Origin: Eonycteris spelaea
Lineage: Eukaryota; Chordata; Mammalia; Chiroptera; Pteropodidae
NCBI GenBank assembly: GCA_003508835.1
Contig: PUFA01000202.1
Location: 2,604,001 to 2,668,000 of the forward strand
Length of the DNA: 64,000 nucleotides
Direction: 5' to 3'
Shown: positions 1 to 11,000 of the stretch, one piece after another
Position numbering within the stretch: the stretch's first letter is position 1
Layout of the letters: every line of letters starts with the position of its first letter
Program-made: the position numbers and the translations under genes
The notes under the pieces: model-generated
What the model was told of the DNA's origin: nothing
The model's input: only the letters and a program-made list of their open reading frames with translations
The model's database searches: none

Positions 1-994
1 CACGCCAGGTAAGAGGAAGAAAGAGATACAGCAAATGAAATACATAGTTTCTTGAGAGCAGAAACAGTTGAACAGTTGAAGAAGGAGGCAGTTCAGGCGT
101 GGAGACGCATTAGACCTGAAGAGGAACAATGTCCAACTGGCAGACGTTGGTCTGGAAATGTTTCCTGTTGACTGTCATATCTATGGTTCCTTTTATGTTG
201 CGTGGATTAGAATAAGTTAGCTTTTCATGTCACTCCTTGCCAATCTGACATCTTGAAAAAGTGACTCCAGTTCAATGATAAACACCTTGACCAATGTGCC
301 ACATAAAGTAAGACGTATTTTAACCATGCTAAAGTTAAACTGGTGTGAGCTTAGTTTTGACCACTGATGGCAGTTTGCTCTGGCCAGACTTCTCCTAACG
401 GTTGGTCCCTTGTGAGGAGTGCAGGTGGGCAATGAGGTTCGTTGGGCCAGATGCACAGGGGGAGGGTGTGAGACCTACGGAAGTAAAGACAAGAGCATAG
501 CAATTCGTACGCCTTTTGTTTGTCCGCCTGGACTGGGATGTTTATTTGCATACTTAGAACTTTAAAATAAAGCACATTGACTCTCAAATTGGTTTTTCTT
601 GACTTTTTTTTTTTCATCTTTATGCCCTACTTTAATCTCTCAAACAAAGTTTCCCTGGTAGCAGAGTTAGGACTTAATATTACGAAACTACTTGCTAAAG
701 AGTTTTGGAAAAGCCACTAAAGAACTAAGTAAACGTTTGAGAAGTTCCGCGGTGGTCCATTTGCTTGTGGGATTTATTTAGATATATTTGTTCTTGTTGT
801 TTTTGCGAGCAGTGTATGCCTTGCCCGAATCATATGCAAAGCAGCGTGTTTGTTTTCATCAATTAGGTGAACACAATACCGTAAAATGGACATTGTTGAA
901 GAAGGTTGGAGATTTACAAGAAGCTACAACAGAGACAAATCGCTGGCATCACATGCAGCAGGGGTCTGTGGAGGTGAAGGGAGAAAACGCTGAA
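1..994. other. Unclassified non-coding DNA
   Basis: No gene or repeat family was recognised here. The stretch is moderately AT-rich and has a short T run near 606-615. The open frames are short, lie on both strands and resemble no protein I know. Confidence 0.5.
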
Positions 995-1140
995 CGAGGA
1001 GTCAGGAGATGTGGCTTCCAGACCCAGCCCCCCTCTGCAGCTACCCCTGAGGTAAGTTATTTATTCACCATGCCTCAGGTGTCCATGGGGATGGTGCCTC
1101 TTATGGCTATTTCAGTGGCTTATCAGAGAATGAAAGAGGT
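995..1140 (+). repeat. MIR-family SINE relic (MIR3/MIRc-like)
   Basis: The order of segments follows the MIR core. A segment like 'agtcaggag..tggcttccag' is followed by an acid-rich middle like 'gaggtaagttattta', then 'ccatggggatggtgcctctta' and 'tcagagaatgaaag'. MIR is an ancient tRNA-derived SINE mobilised by L2. This copy is heavily diverged and its ends are not sharp. Confidence 0.55.
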
Positions 1141-2789
1141 AAAACTGCAATAATGACGGTGAGCGTTTTATGAACTGTGACGTGAACCTCTCCACGGTAT
1201 CGCCGTTATTACCATTCTAACTGCTCCAGGAAAACACTTGTGACCAGGGCAATCCTGTCCGTTCTGGAAACTAAGCCGGTTCTGTCGTTATTGTGCTCCG
1301 CGTGGGGCAATGTTTAGTTAGCATCCTTTAGCATGGCCCATTCCTCAGGCCATGACTTAGTGTTCTCAGCAGAGGGCAGCAAACCTCCAGTCCAAAGGTT
1401 CTTGGCCACTTTCTCTAAGGGCTTTTTTTTTTTTTTTTTTTTTTTTTTAACAGTAGCATTTCCATACGGGAAGAGCACTGATCCTGGAAAGAGAGCAGCT
1501 TTTAAAAAATGATGGTGTCTAAGTGACAGGCAAGGCAAACCCCATTATCATAAACACCAGAATGAACATTCAATTTCAACTAATTATTTGGATTTTTCCA
1601 TATCCTCTAAAGAAAATAGTCTGGTCTGTTCCTTGAATCTCATGTTTATGATTGGACCAGAAACCCCTAGCCATAGTCTTCGATTGAACCCCAGGTTTTT
1701 AGAACTCACATAACACCAGCTTTTAAATAATTGCTTTAGTTAATGGAGAGTAAGTTGTACGCCTGATTCTTTCCATTTCAGACGCCTAGCCAAGTCCAAA
1801 GAATGATTCCCTGAAGTGTCTAAAAATGTATGGCATGGAGAATCTGTGTCAGTTAGAGCAAATGCTATCTCTGTGTAATCTTTCTTATTCTTTCACTATT
1901 CAAATTGGTTTGCAAATATTCTTGTGCTCCCATACCTGGTGAGAACATCAGCCGCGAACATTTGAGCTGTTTTTCACAGCTTACGAGGTGCCCGCATACT
2001 TGCTTTCCTGAAGTTGACAGCCATTGTCCTCGTCTTACAGATCGAGTTTCTCATCTGTACCCAGAACAGCCACTGTTGCTTGAAGAGAAGAATGCAGGGA
2101 GATCCCCCGTGTTTCAAGAGAGTCTCGAGGAGTGGGTGTTTTCTCTCTTCTGATAAATGATAAAAGAGCCAGTTTCTGAATCAGATGCTTTTCTGTCTGC
2201 TTTACTACAGAGAGTGGGTAGAAAGACATTCGGTTATAGTTTTTCAATTCCTTCCGCTTTTGTCAGTCCCTTTCTGGCTCTGCTCTTGAAAAAAAATGAA
2301 AAACACTCCCATTTCCCACTCCACCCTGTCGACCGCCACCCCCAAGTCCGAGTCCTCTTTCCAGTCCAGCTAAACCTCTTCCTGTTGTTAAGAATTGCAT
2401 CACATTCTTGGCGTCATGTTGACCGACACCCCCACAGTGGCACCAGAGAGCGTTACAGGCCTCTTTATTGGTCGAAAGTTTTTGTCTGGTGAGCATGGAA
2501 TAAGTCACTCACTTCCTGACTTCCAGCCCTGGCTGAATTTGCCTCTGGAAAAAAAAATATATATCTATTCCTTGGATTTTTGTTTGTTTATTTATAAATC
2601 CCCTTCACTTCGGCCCAGTGCTGCAATGGGCAAGATTTTACCCAGTAAGAACGTGAGGGAGGGCGTTTGAGAGGGGGGGGACTAGTCTGTACACCCTGCC
2701 CAATGAGCTGTCTCTGCCTTTGCTCTTTCTAATTCTTCATTTTTCTCTTTTCGACCCAGTCCCATAAGGCGTTGGCACCCACTGTGTCT
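1141..2789. other. Unclassified non-coding DNA with a 26-base poly-T run
   Basis: A run of 26 T lies at 1423-1448. The flanking bases do not match any SINE or L1 tail I know, so I do not call an element. The rest has no recognised repeat or exon. Open frames of 70-111 codons occur on both strands and overlap each other, as expected by chance. Confidence 0.5.
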
Positions 2790-3370
2790 AAGGGGCTTTT
2801 GCTAGGACGGTAATGCCCTCATTTCTCAACTTCGGCCTTTATCTTTCTGGACTCTGAGCAGCATCTGATGCTGTTGACCTTTCTGAAAGACCCACTGTGG
2901 TCTTTCGCTGTTCACACCCTGTGATTTTTTCCTGCCTCATTCACGGGCCCGCAGCACACTTCGCTCACCCTCCACTCTCAGTCAACGGCGAAATTCAGTA
3001 AAATTCGCTTCTTGGAAGCTACCCACTTCTCCTCATCCCCACCTGGCCTAGTAGTGATCGCCTCTGGGTTTGCTCGTTTCCGCCTTCCCTTTGTCTCCCC
3101 TTGGATCACTTTCTGCCAGCCACCAGAAAGCTTTTTTATAAATGCAATTTTGATAAAGTCGCCTCCCTCAGTCGCCTCAGAATCATTGAGCTGCTTCGCG
3201 CCGTCCTTGGCACGGCCCACAAGCCCTTCACGATGGGCAGGCTGCCGGCCCGGCCCACTCCTGCCAGACGGACTCCCGTGCTCCAGACACAGCCAGCGTC
3301 CTCGTCCAGCCCCCACTGATGCACCTTCCTTCACCTGGGACAGTCCGTTGCAGGACTTCAAACACCGAAA
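2790..3370 (+). repeat. LINE2 (L2) relic, ORF2 reverse-transcriptase region to near the 3' part
   Basis: Around 2855-2885 the sequence 'gactctgagcagcatctgatg' followed by 'ctgttgacc' matches the L2 reverse-transcriptase region encoding a Leu-Ser-Ala-Ala-Phe-Asp-Thr-Val-Asp-like motif. Downstream, 'gattttttcctgcctcattc' near 2921 and 'aagcccttcacgatgggcag' near 3221 match later L2 segments in order. L2 is an ancient CR1-like retrotransposon, long dead in placental mammals. The copy is fragmentary, with frameshifts and stops. Confidence 0.7.
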
Positions 3371-3472
3371 TTCCACTCTGAAACAGTCAGTTATCTTCTT
3401 CCTGAATTAGAACTGAATTTGGGTGCTTAGTTTTTAATTAATGCTTTCTTGAAGTCAGTAAACGTGTTTCTT

Positions 3473-3660
3473 ATTAAATTTATTGGGGTGACATTGGCTC
3501 ATAACGTTGCATATATTTCAGGTGTACAGCTTTATGCTGTGACATCCGTACACCCTACTGTGTGCTCATCGCCTGAAGTCTAGTCTCCTTTTGTCATGGT
3601 GGACTTGACCCCCTGTTCCCTCTTTGTCTTCCCCCACCCTGCTAGAACTTAATTAATTCT
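3473..3660 (-). repeat. L1 3' end (laurasiatherian-type)
   Basis: The block begins with 'tttattggggtgacattgg' and continues with 'atatttcaggtgtacag', 'tgtgtgctcatcgcctgaag' and 'tctagtctcc'. This is the antisense of an L1 3' UTR common in bats and some other laurasiatherians, so the element is on the minus strand and truncated at its 5' end. It is one of the few lineage-informative repeats in the window. Relative to the consensus I remember, it carries several extra CpG sites. Confidence 0.75.
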
Positions 3661-5930
3661 CGAGTTAACCTTATCACATCCTGTACAGTTCTTGTTGCTT
3701 TGATAAACACGTTCAAGGGCATATTCTAATGAAAACGTATTGGCACGAATTAACTCAGATCAGGATTGACTCTTACCGTGGCTGCAAGTGAACTGGAGCA
3801 TACTTTTTAAATTACGGGACTGTTTTCTTGATGGTTATTCATCATGACATTCTATCTTTGGAATTTTTTTTCCCGATTTCCAGCTGGCTGTCTCCCACTC
3901 TCCCGCCTTACCTCTCAGGCCTCCCCCTCCGCCCGCCCCACACTCGCCCCTCGGTGGATCCAGTTTGCACGCAGCCGCTGTGGGGCTGCGGTTACGGTTA
4001 CATAGAGCTGCTCAGGCTGCAACAGGAAAGCACTGAATGGAAAGCACAGGGGGAGGAAGCACAAACCCATCCCCACCACAAAGCTGCCGGGGCCCCGCGT
4101 GGCCGGAGCCGCGCCCTCCGATGAGCGGCCACGCGGAGCAGGCAGAAGCCACAGGGCTCCCTAAATCATCAGCACAGCCCGCTCTCCACTTCCCCGGGGC
4201 CAGCCTTCTTGGGTCACCATGAGTGTGACCACCAGGTACTGGCCTAAGAGTAAGAGGGTGAGTGATGACAGAAAAGCCAGCAGAGAGGTCGAGGCTGGGG
4301 GAAAGTCCCTGACATGAGTAACTGTGGATATGCATCTCACGGGACTCCCCACGGGGTCTGGCTCCACAAGCAGGGAGGTCCTGGGTACGCAAGGCTGATT
4401 CGAGCGGGGGCCAAGACTTTTTTTTTTTTTTTTTTTTTTATAACGGCAGATAAAGCCCCTGTGAGAGACAAGAGAACTTTCAATTCACAAGAAGTTGGAA
4501 GTGAGTATTTTCAGATGCTTTCCTGGCTTCAGGAGGGAGAGCAAGAGAAAGGAAGGGGGTGGGAGCATCAAAACACATATTTCGCCAGTTGCAGGATTTC
4601 GCCGTGGCCTACCCTGGCTGCTGCAGTTTGTCCCCTGTGCTATCAAAGGAGAGGCTAATTCTGCAGCGGCCTGAATTATAGGGGAGGGATGAAAAGTGTG
4701 GGAAAACGTGCAGTAACTGAGTGTCGATTTTAAACACTGGCCAGGTTGCAAACTCCTCAGAACGACGGCCCCCGCGTGGCTCGTTGCCTCAGGAGCTGGT
4801 GGGGGAGGCTCAGGCCCCACTTTTGCAGCTGGAGAAGCAGAGGGCCCAGAACAGGGGTGACCGCCTCGCTCTGGAGGAAAGGCTGCTTTGCTTGGCTGGA
4901 AGTGGGCACCGTGTCTTCGCAGACTGCCAGACTCACACTTCAGATAGCAGAACAGGAAGTACGGTTAGTGCAGCTGGGAGGGGAGAGAGAACTAACTGTA
5001 TCCAAGACCATTCACGCACGCGCTGGGCTCTGTGCGGGCTCTGTGCATCGGCCTTCTCTGTCCTGTCCGTGACCAGGACCGACTGGGGGGTCCGGGAAAC
5101 GGGTGTGCACGCCTCAGGCACACACCCCCCCCCCCGCCCCTTGCTGCTCTCTCGCTCACTGCTGTCAGGGTCAGCTTCCTTAGACCCGTACACCCAGGAA
5201 ATCTCCCAAGGTCTAGATCATTAACGATGTTGAAATGGAGAATTTATAGGGACTTCGATGGGAAGCGAAGGAAACAGTTCTGGAGTGGAGGGACCTTCCT
5301 CCCTCGCGAGGCCAGAGCTGCGAGTCCTGAACACGTGGCCTCTGTTTTTGCAACCCCAATGGCAGCGAGGTGGAAGCGACCCTAATGAAGCAGGGGATGG
5401 AGTTTGTGGTCATGTGACTTTGTTTCAAACCTGCCTTCCCTCCCTCTGTCCCCCCCCCCCGCTCCTTCCCTCCCTTTCTTCCTTCCCTCTTTCCCTTCAG
5501 AGAGGGCAGGAGAGGAGAGTAGCCACAGAGTGGAAAGGTCCTTGGAGCGCCCAGGAGGCCTAGAAGCTGCCCAAGCCTGCGCGCTGGCCCGGAGCTGGCC
5601 CCTTCCTTCGGTGGTCAAGGACATTTCCCTTGTCAAACTCTCGAGTTGTGTTCAATGACTACACACCATGCAGGCCGCAGGGGCTGGGGGCCTGCGCCCC
5701 CCGCCCAGGTGCGACCCTTCAGCCTGCGCCCTGCCTGGTCCACGCACTACATTCCTCAGACCAGGGGCTTTAGCAGGACAGAGAGCAAAGAGGGAGACAC
5801 GGGGAACGTGAGCCGCTTTCTGAAAGCGCGTCCTTACGACCAACAGAAGAAGGATAGGTTGGCCGGAGGGTATGTGGAGACAGAATGGGTTTTATTTTAT
5901 TTTTTCATCGAGAGTCCTGGGTGTGTTTAT
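3661..5930. other. Unclassified DNA with homopolymer and pyrimidine tracts
   Basis: No gene or repeat family was recognised. Notable runs are 22 T at 4418-4439, 11 C at 5125-5135 and 11 C at 5450-5460. The C run at 5450 sits in a nearly pure pyrimidine tract at 5434-5498. Several overlapping open frames of 100-167 codons lie on both strands between 4.5 and 6.1 kb. None has a recognisable domain. Confidence 0.45.
5434..5498. repeat. Homopyrimidine tract with C11 run
   Basis: This is an almost uninterrupted C/T stretch, with single G interruptions at 5448 and 5461. It contains 11 consecutive C at 5450-5460. Such polypurine-polypyrimidine DNA can adopt triplex structure. I see no promoter signals around it. 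Confidence 0.85.
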
Positions 5931-6130
5931 CCACGAGAGGAGAAAGTCGTAAGAGACCTGAAGCAAATCACTTCATCCCTGAGCTTCGATTTTCTCATCT
6001 GGGGGATGGGGCGGGAAGGGGGGGGAACATGGAGAGATTTCTATGATGATTAAAATTAAATGAAAATCAAATGCGCGGCAGTGGCTGACACACTGCGAGG
6101 CCCTCGACACGTGTTAACAATTATGGCCGT
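5930..6130 (+). repeat. MIR SINE relic
   Basis: MIR sense order is visible: 'gacctgaagcaaatcacttc' (the 'gggcaagtcactt' segment), 'gagcttcgattttctcatctg', a G-rich 'gatgggg' segment, 'atgatgattaaaattaaatg', and a tail resembling 'gcacatagta..' followed by 'gtgttaacaattatggc'. Several CpG sites fall where the consensus has CA or TA. Confidence 0.7.
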
Positions 6131-7158
6131 CGTCATCTGGTGACTGTACAGATGAGTCAGCGCTGGTCACAGCTGTTCTGTCTCTCTTCCACCCTACATG
6201 ACAGGCCTGTGAAGAAGAGGTGGGCTCTGGGGAGGCGGGCGGAGACCCGCAAGGAAGAGGCTGGCAGGGTGTGTGCTTTGCATCTTGCTTTAGACCGTTG
6301 GAGGATGAGAGTGTGCATGTGCATGTGCGTGTGTATCTTACGAGACACGAGTTGCTGCTGTATTATTTCACTTGCCCTATATTTTTATTTTTAAATTCTT
6401 ATTTATAAGTGGGCACTTTTCAGATCCCGTATCTCTCTAATATAAGCTCTAATGGAAGGAAACCCTTTCTGGATACTGAAAATACCTTTCTTGAGATGCA
6501 AAGGGGCTGTACCAATAAGATGGCACACATGGATTTCTGCCTAAGCAAAGGAGCAGTTTGCGAGGCGTTACCCCCATGCGGGTCCACGGCTTCGTTTGTA
6601 GGGAGGGTGAACCTTTTGTTTTTCTGACTGTTGGCAGAATCGCATTCTCACTTCGCTTTGATACGCATCTGACACCGGTATCCACGGTGGCTTTTTCCAG
6701 CCAGCGACCGTGCTTGTCTGCGTTTACCGGATTGTTCCAGGCGGCTCTGCCCGGCATTGAATGCTCAGTGATTCAGTGGCGTCTTCATCCTCTTCATTAC
6801 TGGCTTTGCAGCTTTGCTTCGGAAGGTCCCGCCTCGCTTCCCACACAGTTTGCAGTAAAGATACCCTTGCAAATTCCACTCCCACATTTGCTCTTCCTTT
6901 CCCACCTGGCTGTCTAACCTTGGGAGGATTTATGCCTTCATCTGTGGGTGCATCTCTTCACCAATTTTTTTCATCCCTCCTCCATCCCTTATTCCATCCT
7001 CCTCTTCCCCTGGCCCTTTCCACCTCCAGCTTTTATTACCGGCAACCCTTAGGCCAATCTCATAGCATGCTCCTCATGCGTTACGTGAACACATTTTTCG
7101 AGGGCATCGAGTGGAACAATCTGGTGTCTTTTTCCAATAGTAAACAAGAAGCCGCTTA
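6131..7158. other. Unclassified non-coding DNA
   Basis: No gene or repeat was recognised. A short alternating (TG)n-like patch lies at about 6309-6337. The C/T-rich part at 6900-7040 gives open frames of about 120-130 codons on the plus strand that have no recognisable content. Confidence 0.45.
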
Positions 7159-8720
7159 AAAAAAAAATCGAGGTATAATTTATATACCGTAAAGTTCACA
7201 TGTTTAGAGTGTACAATTCAGTGGGTTTTAATAGAGAGAGAGCGGCGCATCCGTCACCTTAATTAATTTTAGAGCACTTTCATTATTCCAGAAAGAAACC
7301 TTGTACCCATGAGCCGTCATCCCCTATTTTCACCCCCACCCACTCTTTCGCTCTCCCTAATTCTAGGTAACCACTACTCAATCAACTTTCTGTTCCTATG
7401 GATTTGCCTGTTCTAAATATTTTACGTAAATGAGGTCCCGTGATAGGTGGTCTTCTGTGACTGGCTTCTTTCGCCTTGCATAATGTTTTTCGAGGTTCAG
7501 CCTTCCTGTAGCATGTGCCGACACTCATTTCTTTTCATTGCCAAATAATATGTCATGGTACAGCTATATCACATTTTGTTTCTTCATTCGTCAGTTGGTT
7601 TGTTTCCAGTTTTTGAGTACACAAATAAAGCCACCGTGAACATTCCCATACCAGTCTTTGTGTGGACATATGTTTGCATTTCTCTTGGGTGGATACCTAG
7701 GGTTCGAATTGCTAGCTCATCCAGTAACTCTATTTTTAGCATTTGAAGCCACTGCCAAACTGTTTGCCAAAGTGGCTGCACCACTTTACTTTTCCATCAG
7801 CAATGGATAAGGGTTCCGCTTTCTCCACATCCTCACCGAACCTCGTTATTGTCTGCTCTTTAAAATTACAGCCATTCTGGTGGGTGAGAACTGGTATCTC
7901 CCTGTGATTTCGATTTGCATTTCCCTAATAACTTTCCAGGTGCTTATTAGCAATTCCTATATTTTCTTTGGAAAAATGTCTATTACAATTGCCCATTTTT
8001 AAACGACGTTATCTGTCTTTTTATTATTGCATTGTAAGAATTTTTAAAATTCTAGATACAAGTAAGTCCTTTACCCGATTTATGACTTGCAAATATTTTC
8101 TCCTATTCCATGGGTTGTCCCTCCACTTGCTTCATGGCGTCCTTTGAAACACCAAAGTTTTTAATTTTGATGAAGTTCAACTTATCTTTTTTTTTCTCAT
8201 CACTTGTGCTTTGGGTGTTGTATCCGAGATATTGCCTAACCCAAAGTCACAAGGTCCTACTGCCATGTTTTCTCCTAAAAGTCTTATAGTTTCGGCTCCT
8301 ACATTTAGGTCTATGATCCATTCTGAGTTAATATTTTTCTGTGTGTGACCTATGGTAGCAGTCCAAACTAATTCTTTTGCGTGTGGATATTCCGTTGTCC
8401 CTGCACCGTTTGCTGAAAAGGTGATTCTCTTTCTGTTCAGTGCTCTTGGCCTTTTTGTCAAAATCAATTGACTGTAACTGTTTGGATTTGTTTGTGGATT
8501 CTTAATTCTGTCCCATCAATCTGTGTGTCTGTCCTAATGCCAGTACCACACTGTCTCGATTACTGTCGTTTTTCAGGATGCTGTGAAAGCAGGAAGCATG
8601 AGTCCACCGACTTTGTTCCTTTTCCAAATCATCTGGCTGTTCTGAGTCCCTTGCATTTCCATATGAATTTTAGGATCAGCAGAGATTGACAAACAGATCC
8701 TAAAATTCCTAAGAAACCCC
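7159..8720 (-). repeat. Old L1 (L1M-type) 3' end, antisense
   Basis: This is a long collinear match to an antisense L1M 3' end. It opens with an A/T-rich tail and 'gaggtataatttatataccg'. Then come 'gtacccatgagccgtcatc', 'ttctaggtaaccactactc', 'ggatttgcctgttctaaata', 'gcataatgtttttcgaggtt', 'tcttgggtggatacctaggg', 'ccagtaccacactgtctcga' and 'tgcatttccatatgaatttt', ending near 'ggatcagcagagattgacaa'. The element therefore lies on the minus strand and spans the 3' UTR and the end of ORF2. It is about 1.55 kb, heavily diverged, and has no intact ORF. Confidence 0.9.
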
Positions 8721-9409
8721 CCACTTTTAATGATTAAAATCTTTTCTTCCATATTAAGGATGAAATTGGATAAGGAGGACGGAGCAAATAGAATTTGGAG
8801 TTGGGGGAAGCAGGGAGGTCCTCGAAAAGGGGGACCAAACTGCCCGGAGGAAGAGAATAAAGAAACCAGAAAGTTTGGCAAACTGCCCACCCTGGTGAGA
8901 GGAATGTTTGTTCAGAGGAGGCAGTTTGATCCAGCACCAGGGGACATTGTGAAAGATAATTGAAATTGTTAAGTCCATTGATCTCCCCAGAAGGGGGGAA
9001 AAAAAGTGTCTCTAAGTAAGCAGTCTTGTTAGTTTGTTGATTCTTAGAGAAGAAGATTCTCATCTGACTAAGGGCAGCAGCTGGCTCTTTCTCAGAGCTG
9101 CAAGGCAAGACAAAAAATGAAAAAATTCCTCCCTGTCTTTTCTTGCCTCTCTCTGTGGCCAGCCCTAACCTTTGTCCAGCTCCGTTACCTGCCCCTTTAT
9201 AAGTTCCCCAGAAGGAGAGGGAGGAGAGGGAGAGAAAGAAGAAAACCATAGTGGGAGAGAGGTTTAGAGATGCCGGGGGTAGGGGAGGGATTCCGGAGCA
9301 TTTAAAATGAAAGCTCTTAAAGGCACCGTCAGCAGAGCCTGCTACAGACCTGTGATATGTAGCAACAGGCCCAGGGATGCTTACTTTCTCGGGCTCATCA
9401 TCCAGCTCC
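8721..9409. other. Unclassified block, possibly LTR-like
   Basis: This segment follows directly on the end of the L1 match. It contains a 171-codon open frame on the minus strand (8734-9249) and a 77-codon frame on the plus strand. I recognise neither protein. The plus strand is purine-rich in parts, for example 9205-9245, which lowers stop-codon frequency on the opposite strand. It may be an old LTR or other repeat I cannot name. Confidence 0.35.
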
Positions 9410-9545
9410 TGAGAAGTTTATCCAAAGGCAATCAAACATACAAAAAGCGTGAGTGGTAATGTTAATGAGGAAGTTATCTGTGATAGCACCAGCTGGAACA
9501 ATCTGCATCTCTAAAGTAAATGCTTGTGACATCATGATATGGAAA
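9410..9545 (+). repeat. Possible L1M fragment
   Basis: Segments such as 'caaacatacaaaaagcgtga', 'gataGCACcagctggaaca' and 'atctgcatctctaaagtaaatg' follow the order of the L1 region around the end of ORF2 (consensus-like 'taatagc..aactggaaacaa..ctaaatg'). The match is short and diverged, so the call is tentative. Confidence 0.35.
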
Positions 9546-9624
9546 GAGGGCCGCTTGTCATACCGGCGGCATTGTCCAAATATACCCTGAAGTGCATTGC
9601 GCATCACCGCATTCTCTACCACCC

Positions 9625-10320
9625 CGGGTCCCAGTCACACGGTCTTTCGCCTGGATTATTGCGATGGCCTCCCAACTGGTCTTTCTGCTTTCCCCCTTGT
9701 TCCTCCCCGTCCTTGGTCCAGTCTCAACACAGCAGTCGTAGGGACGCTTTAGGAAGCGTAAACGTGTCCATCCTCTATTAAGAAGTGTCCACAGATCCCC
9801 TCCCATTTGCTATGAAGCCGAAGCCGGTGTCTTCTGTTGGCCCGGGGCCCCGCCTCCTCTGGCCCCGCCTCCTCTGGCCCCTCCCACTCTGTCTGGCTCG
9901 GACTCTGCTTTCCCTCCTGCCTTCCTCCCTGGCCAGGCTGGCCTCCTGACTGTTTTCTTGAACACGCCAGGTCTCCGCCTGCCTCAGTGCCTTTGAACTC
10001 ACTCTTCTCCCACGTATCCGTCTGGCTTGTTCCCTCACCACCTTCATTCAGATCTCAGCTTAAATGTCACAGATGAACTTTCTTTCCCCGACCATCTGAC
10101 TTAGGACGGTCATTAGGAAACAGGCATTGCCTAGTCCCCATCCTTGCTTTCCTCCCCTCTATCTGACTTCTTGCTTTGCGTTACTGTCTGACTTTCCCTG
10201 CAGAAGCTGTTTTCGGTGAGAGCAGGGACTCGTGCGTATTGCTCAGCTCTCTATTTTCCGTGTATGGACCGAGCCTGGCGCAGAGTAGCCATTTAGTCAA
10301 TCTTTATGGAATGAAGCAAT
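9625..10320 (+). repeat. L2 relic, 3' half
   Basis: This matches the well-known L2 3' region in order: 'ggattattgcgatggcctcc' with 'caactggtctttctgcttt' (9653-9692), 'gcctcagtgcctttgaac', 'cattcagatctcagctta' with 'aatgtcac', and a 3' tail 'gagcagggactcgtgcgtat' to 'gcctggcgcagagtagcc' with 'tggaatgaa' near 10305. The element is sense on the plus strand. It holds a tandem duplication of a 15-bp GC-rich unit at 9846-9875 that is not part of L2 as I know it. Confidence 0.85.
9846..9885. repeat. Tandem 15-bp GC-box-like repeat
   Basis: The unit 'ggccccgcctcctct' occurs perfectly at 9846-9860 and 9861-9875, followed by a partial unit. Each unit has a CCCCGCC core that resembles an Sp1 GC box. 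It lies inside the L2 relic. Confidence 0.9.
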
Positions 10321-10404
10321 GCATCTGTAAAAGTAGTAATTATGAAAACTAGGTCATAATTTCAAAAGTGGAAGAGGGCGGCGACAATAGAAACCGTGAC
10401 AGGC

Positions 10405-10645
10405 ACAGCGGCTGTGGCAGGGTGGCGCGGTGGCATCGGGGCGATCTGGAGTCGAATCCTGACCCCACCACTTTCTAGCCGTGTGACCCTGGGCAGGAGT
10501 GTCTGCCGTCTCGATTTCATGCTCTGTGGAGCAGGGATAACAGTGCGTCCCTTTATAGTACTGCTGTGAGGATTCAACGAGAAAATGTTCAGAAAACACC
10601 TGGTGACATGGTAGGGGCTTTATAAACACGTGTTCCTCTCTTTTC
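10405..10645 (+). repeat. MIR SINE
   Basis: This is nearly full-length in sense order: 'gatctggagtcgaatcctga' (tRNA-like B-box region), 'ccactttctagccgtgtgac' with 'cctgggca', 'tcgatttcatgctctgtgga', 'tactgctgtgaggattcaac', and the tail 'gacatggtaggggctttata' with 'aacacgtgtt'. The order and the landmark motifs make the call secure. Confidence 0.85.
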
Positions 10646-10809
10646 CTGAGAAAGAATAAATATATAGAGATATACCTGGTGGATAAGATCTGGGTGGAAA
10701 TAGGCAAAGGTGGAAATAGCTGGGTGTGTCAAATAGAGGAATTAAGAATATTTAGGAACTTTTTTTTTTTGTTGTTTAAGTAATCAGCCCTCCCTGTGCT
10801 TGGATACAT

Positions 10810-11000
10810 GTAAAGCGTGGCAGACTGAGTGAATCTCTCAGGTACCTCTTGGGTTCCAGCCTCACCTCTGACACTTATAAGATGTGTGACATTGAGCAAG
10901 TCCAAACCCCTCTGGGCTTGTTTCCCTATCTGTAAAATGAAGAGGTGGGATTTAGTAACTTTTAGCCCCATTCATTGCTCAAAATTCCATGATTCAAAGA
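10810..11000 (+). repeat. MIR3-like SINE
   Basis: Sense order is visible: 'cttgggttccagcctcacct', 'atgtgtgacattgagcaagt', 'cttgtttccctatctgtaaa' with 'atgaagaggtgggattt', and the MIR3-type end 'aaaattccatgattcaaa'. Confidence 0.75.

Noticed and set aside
10405..10645. tRNA gene from the B-box-like 'gagtcgaatcc'
   Set aside because: The surrounding sequence is a MIR, which derives from a tRNA. No cloverleaf can be built.
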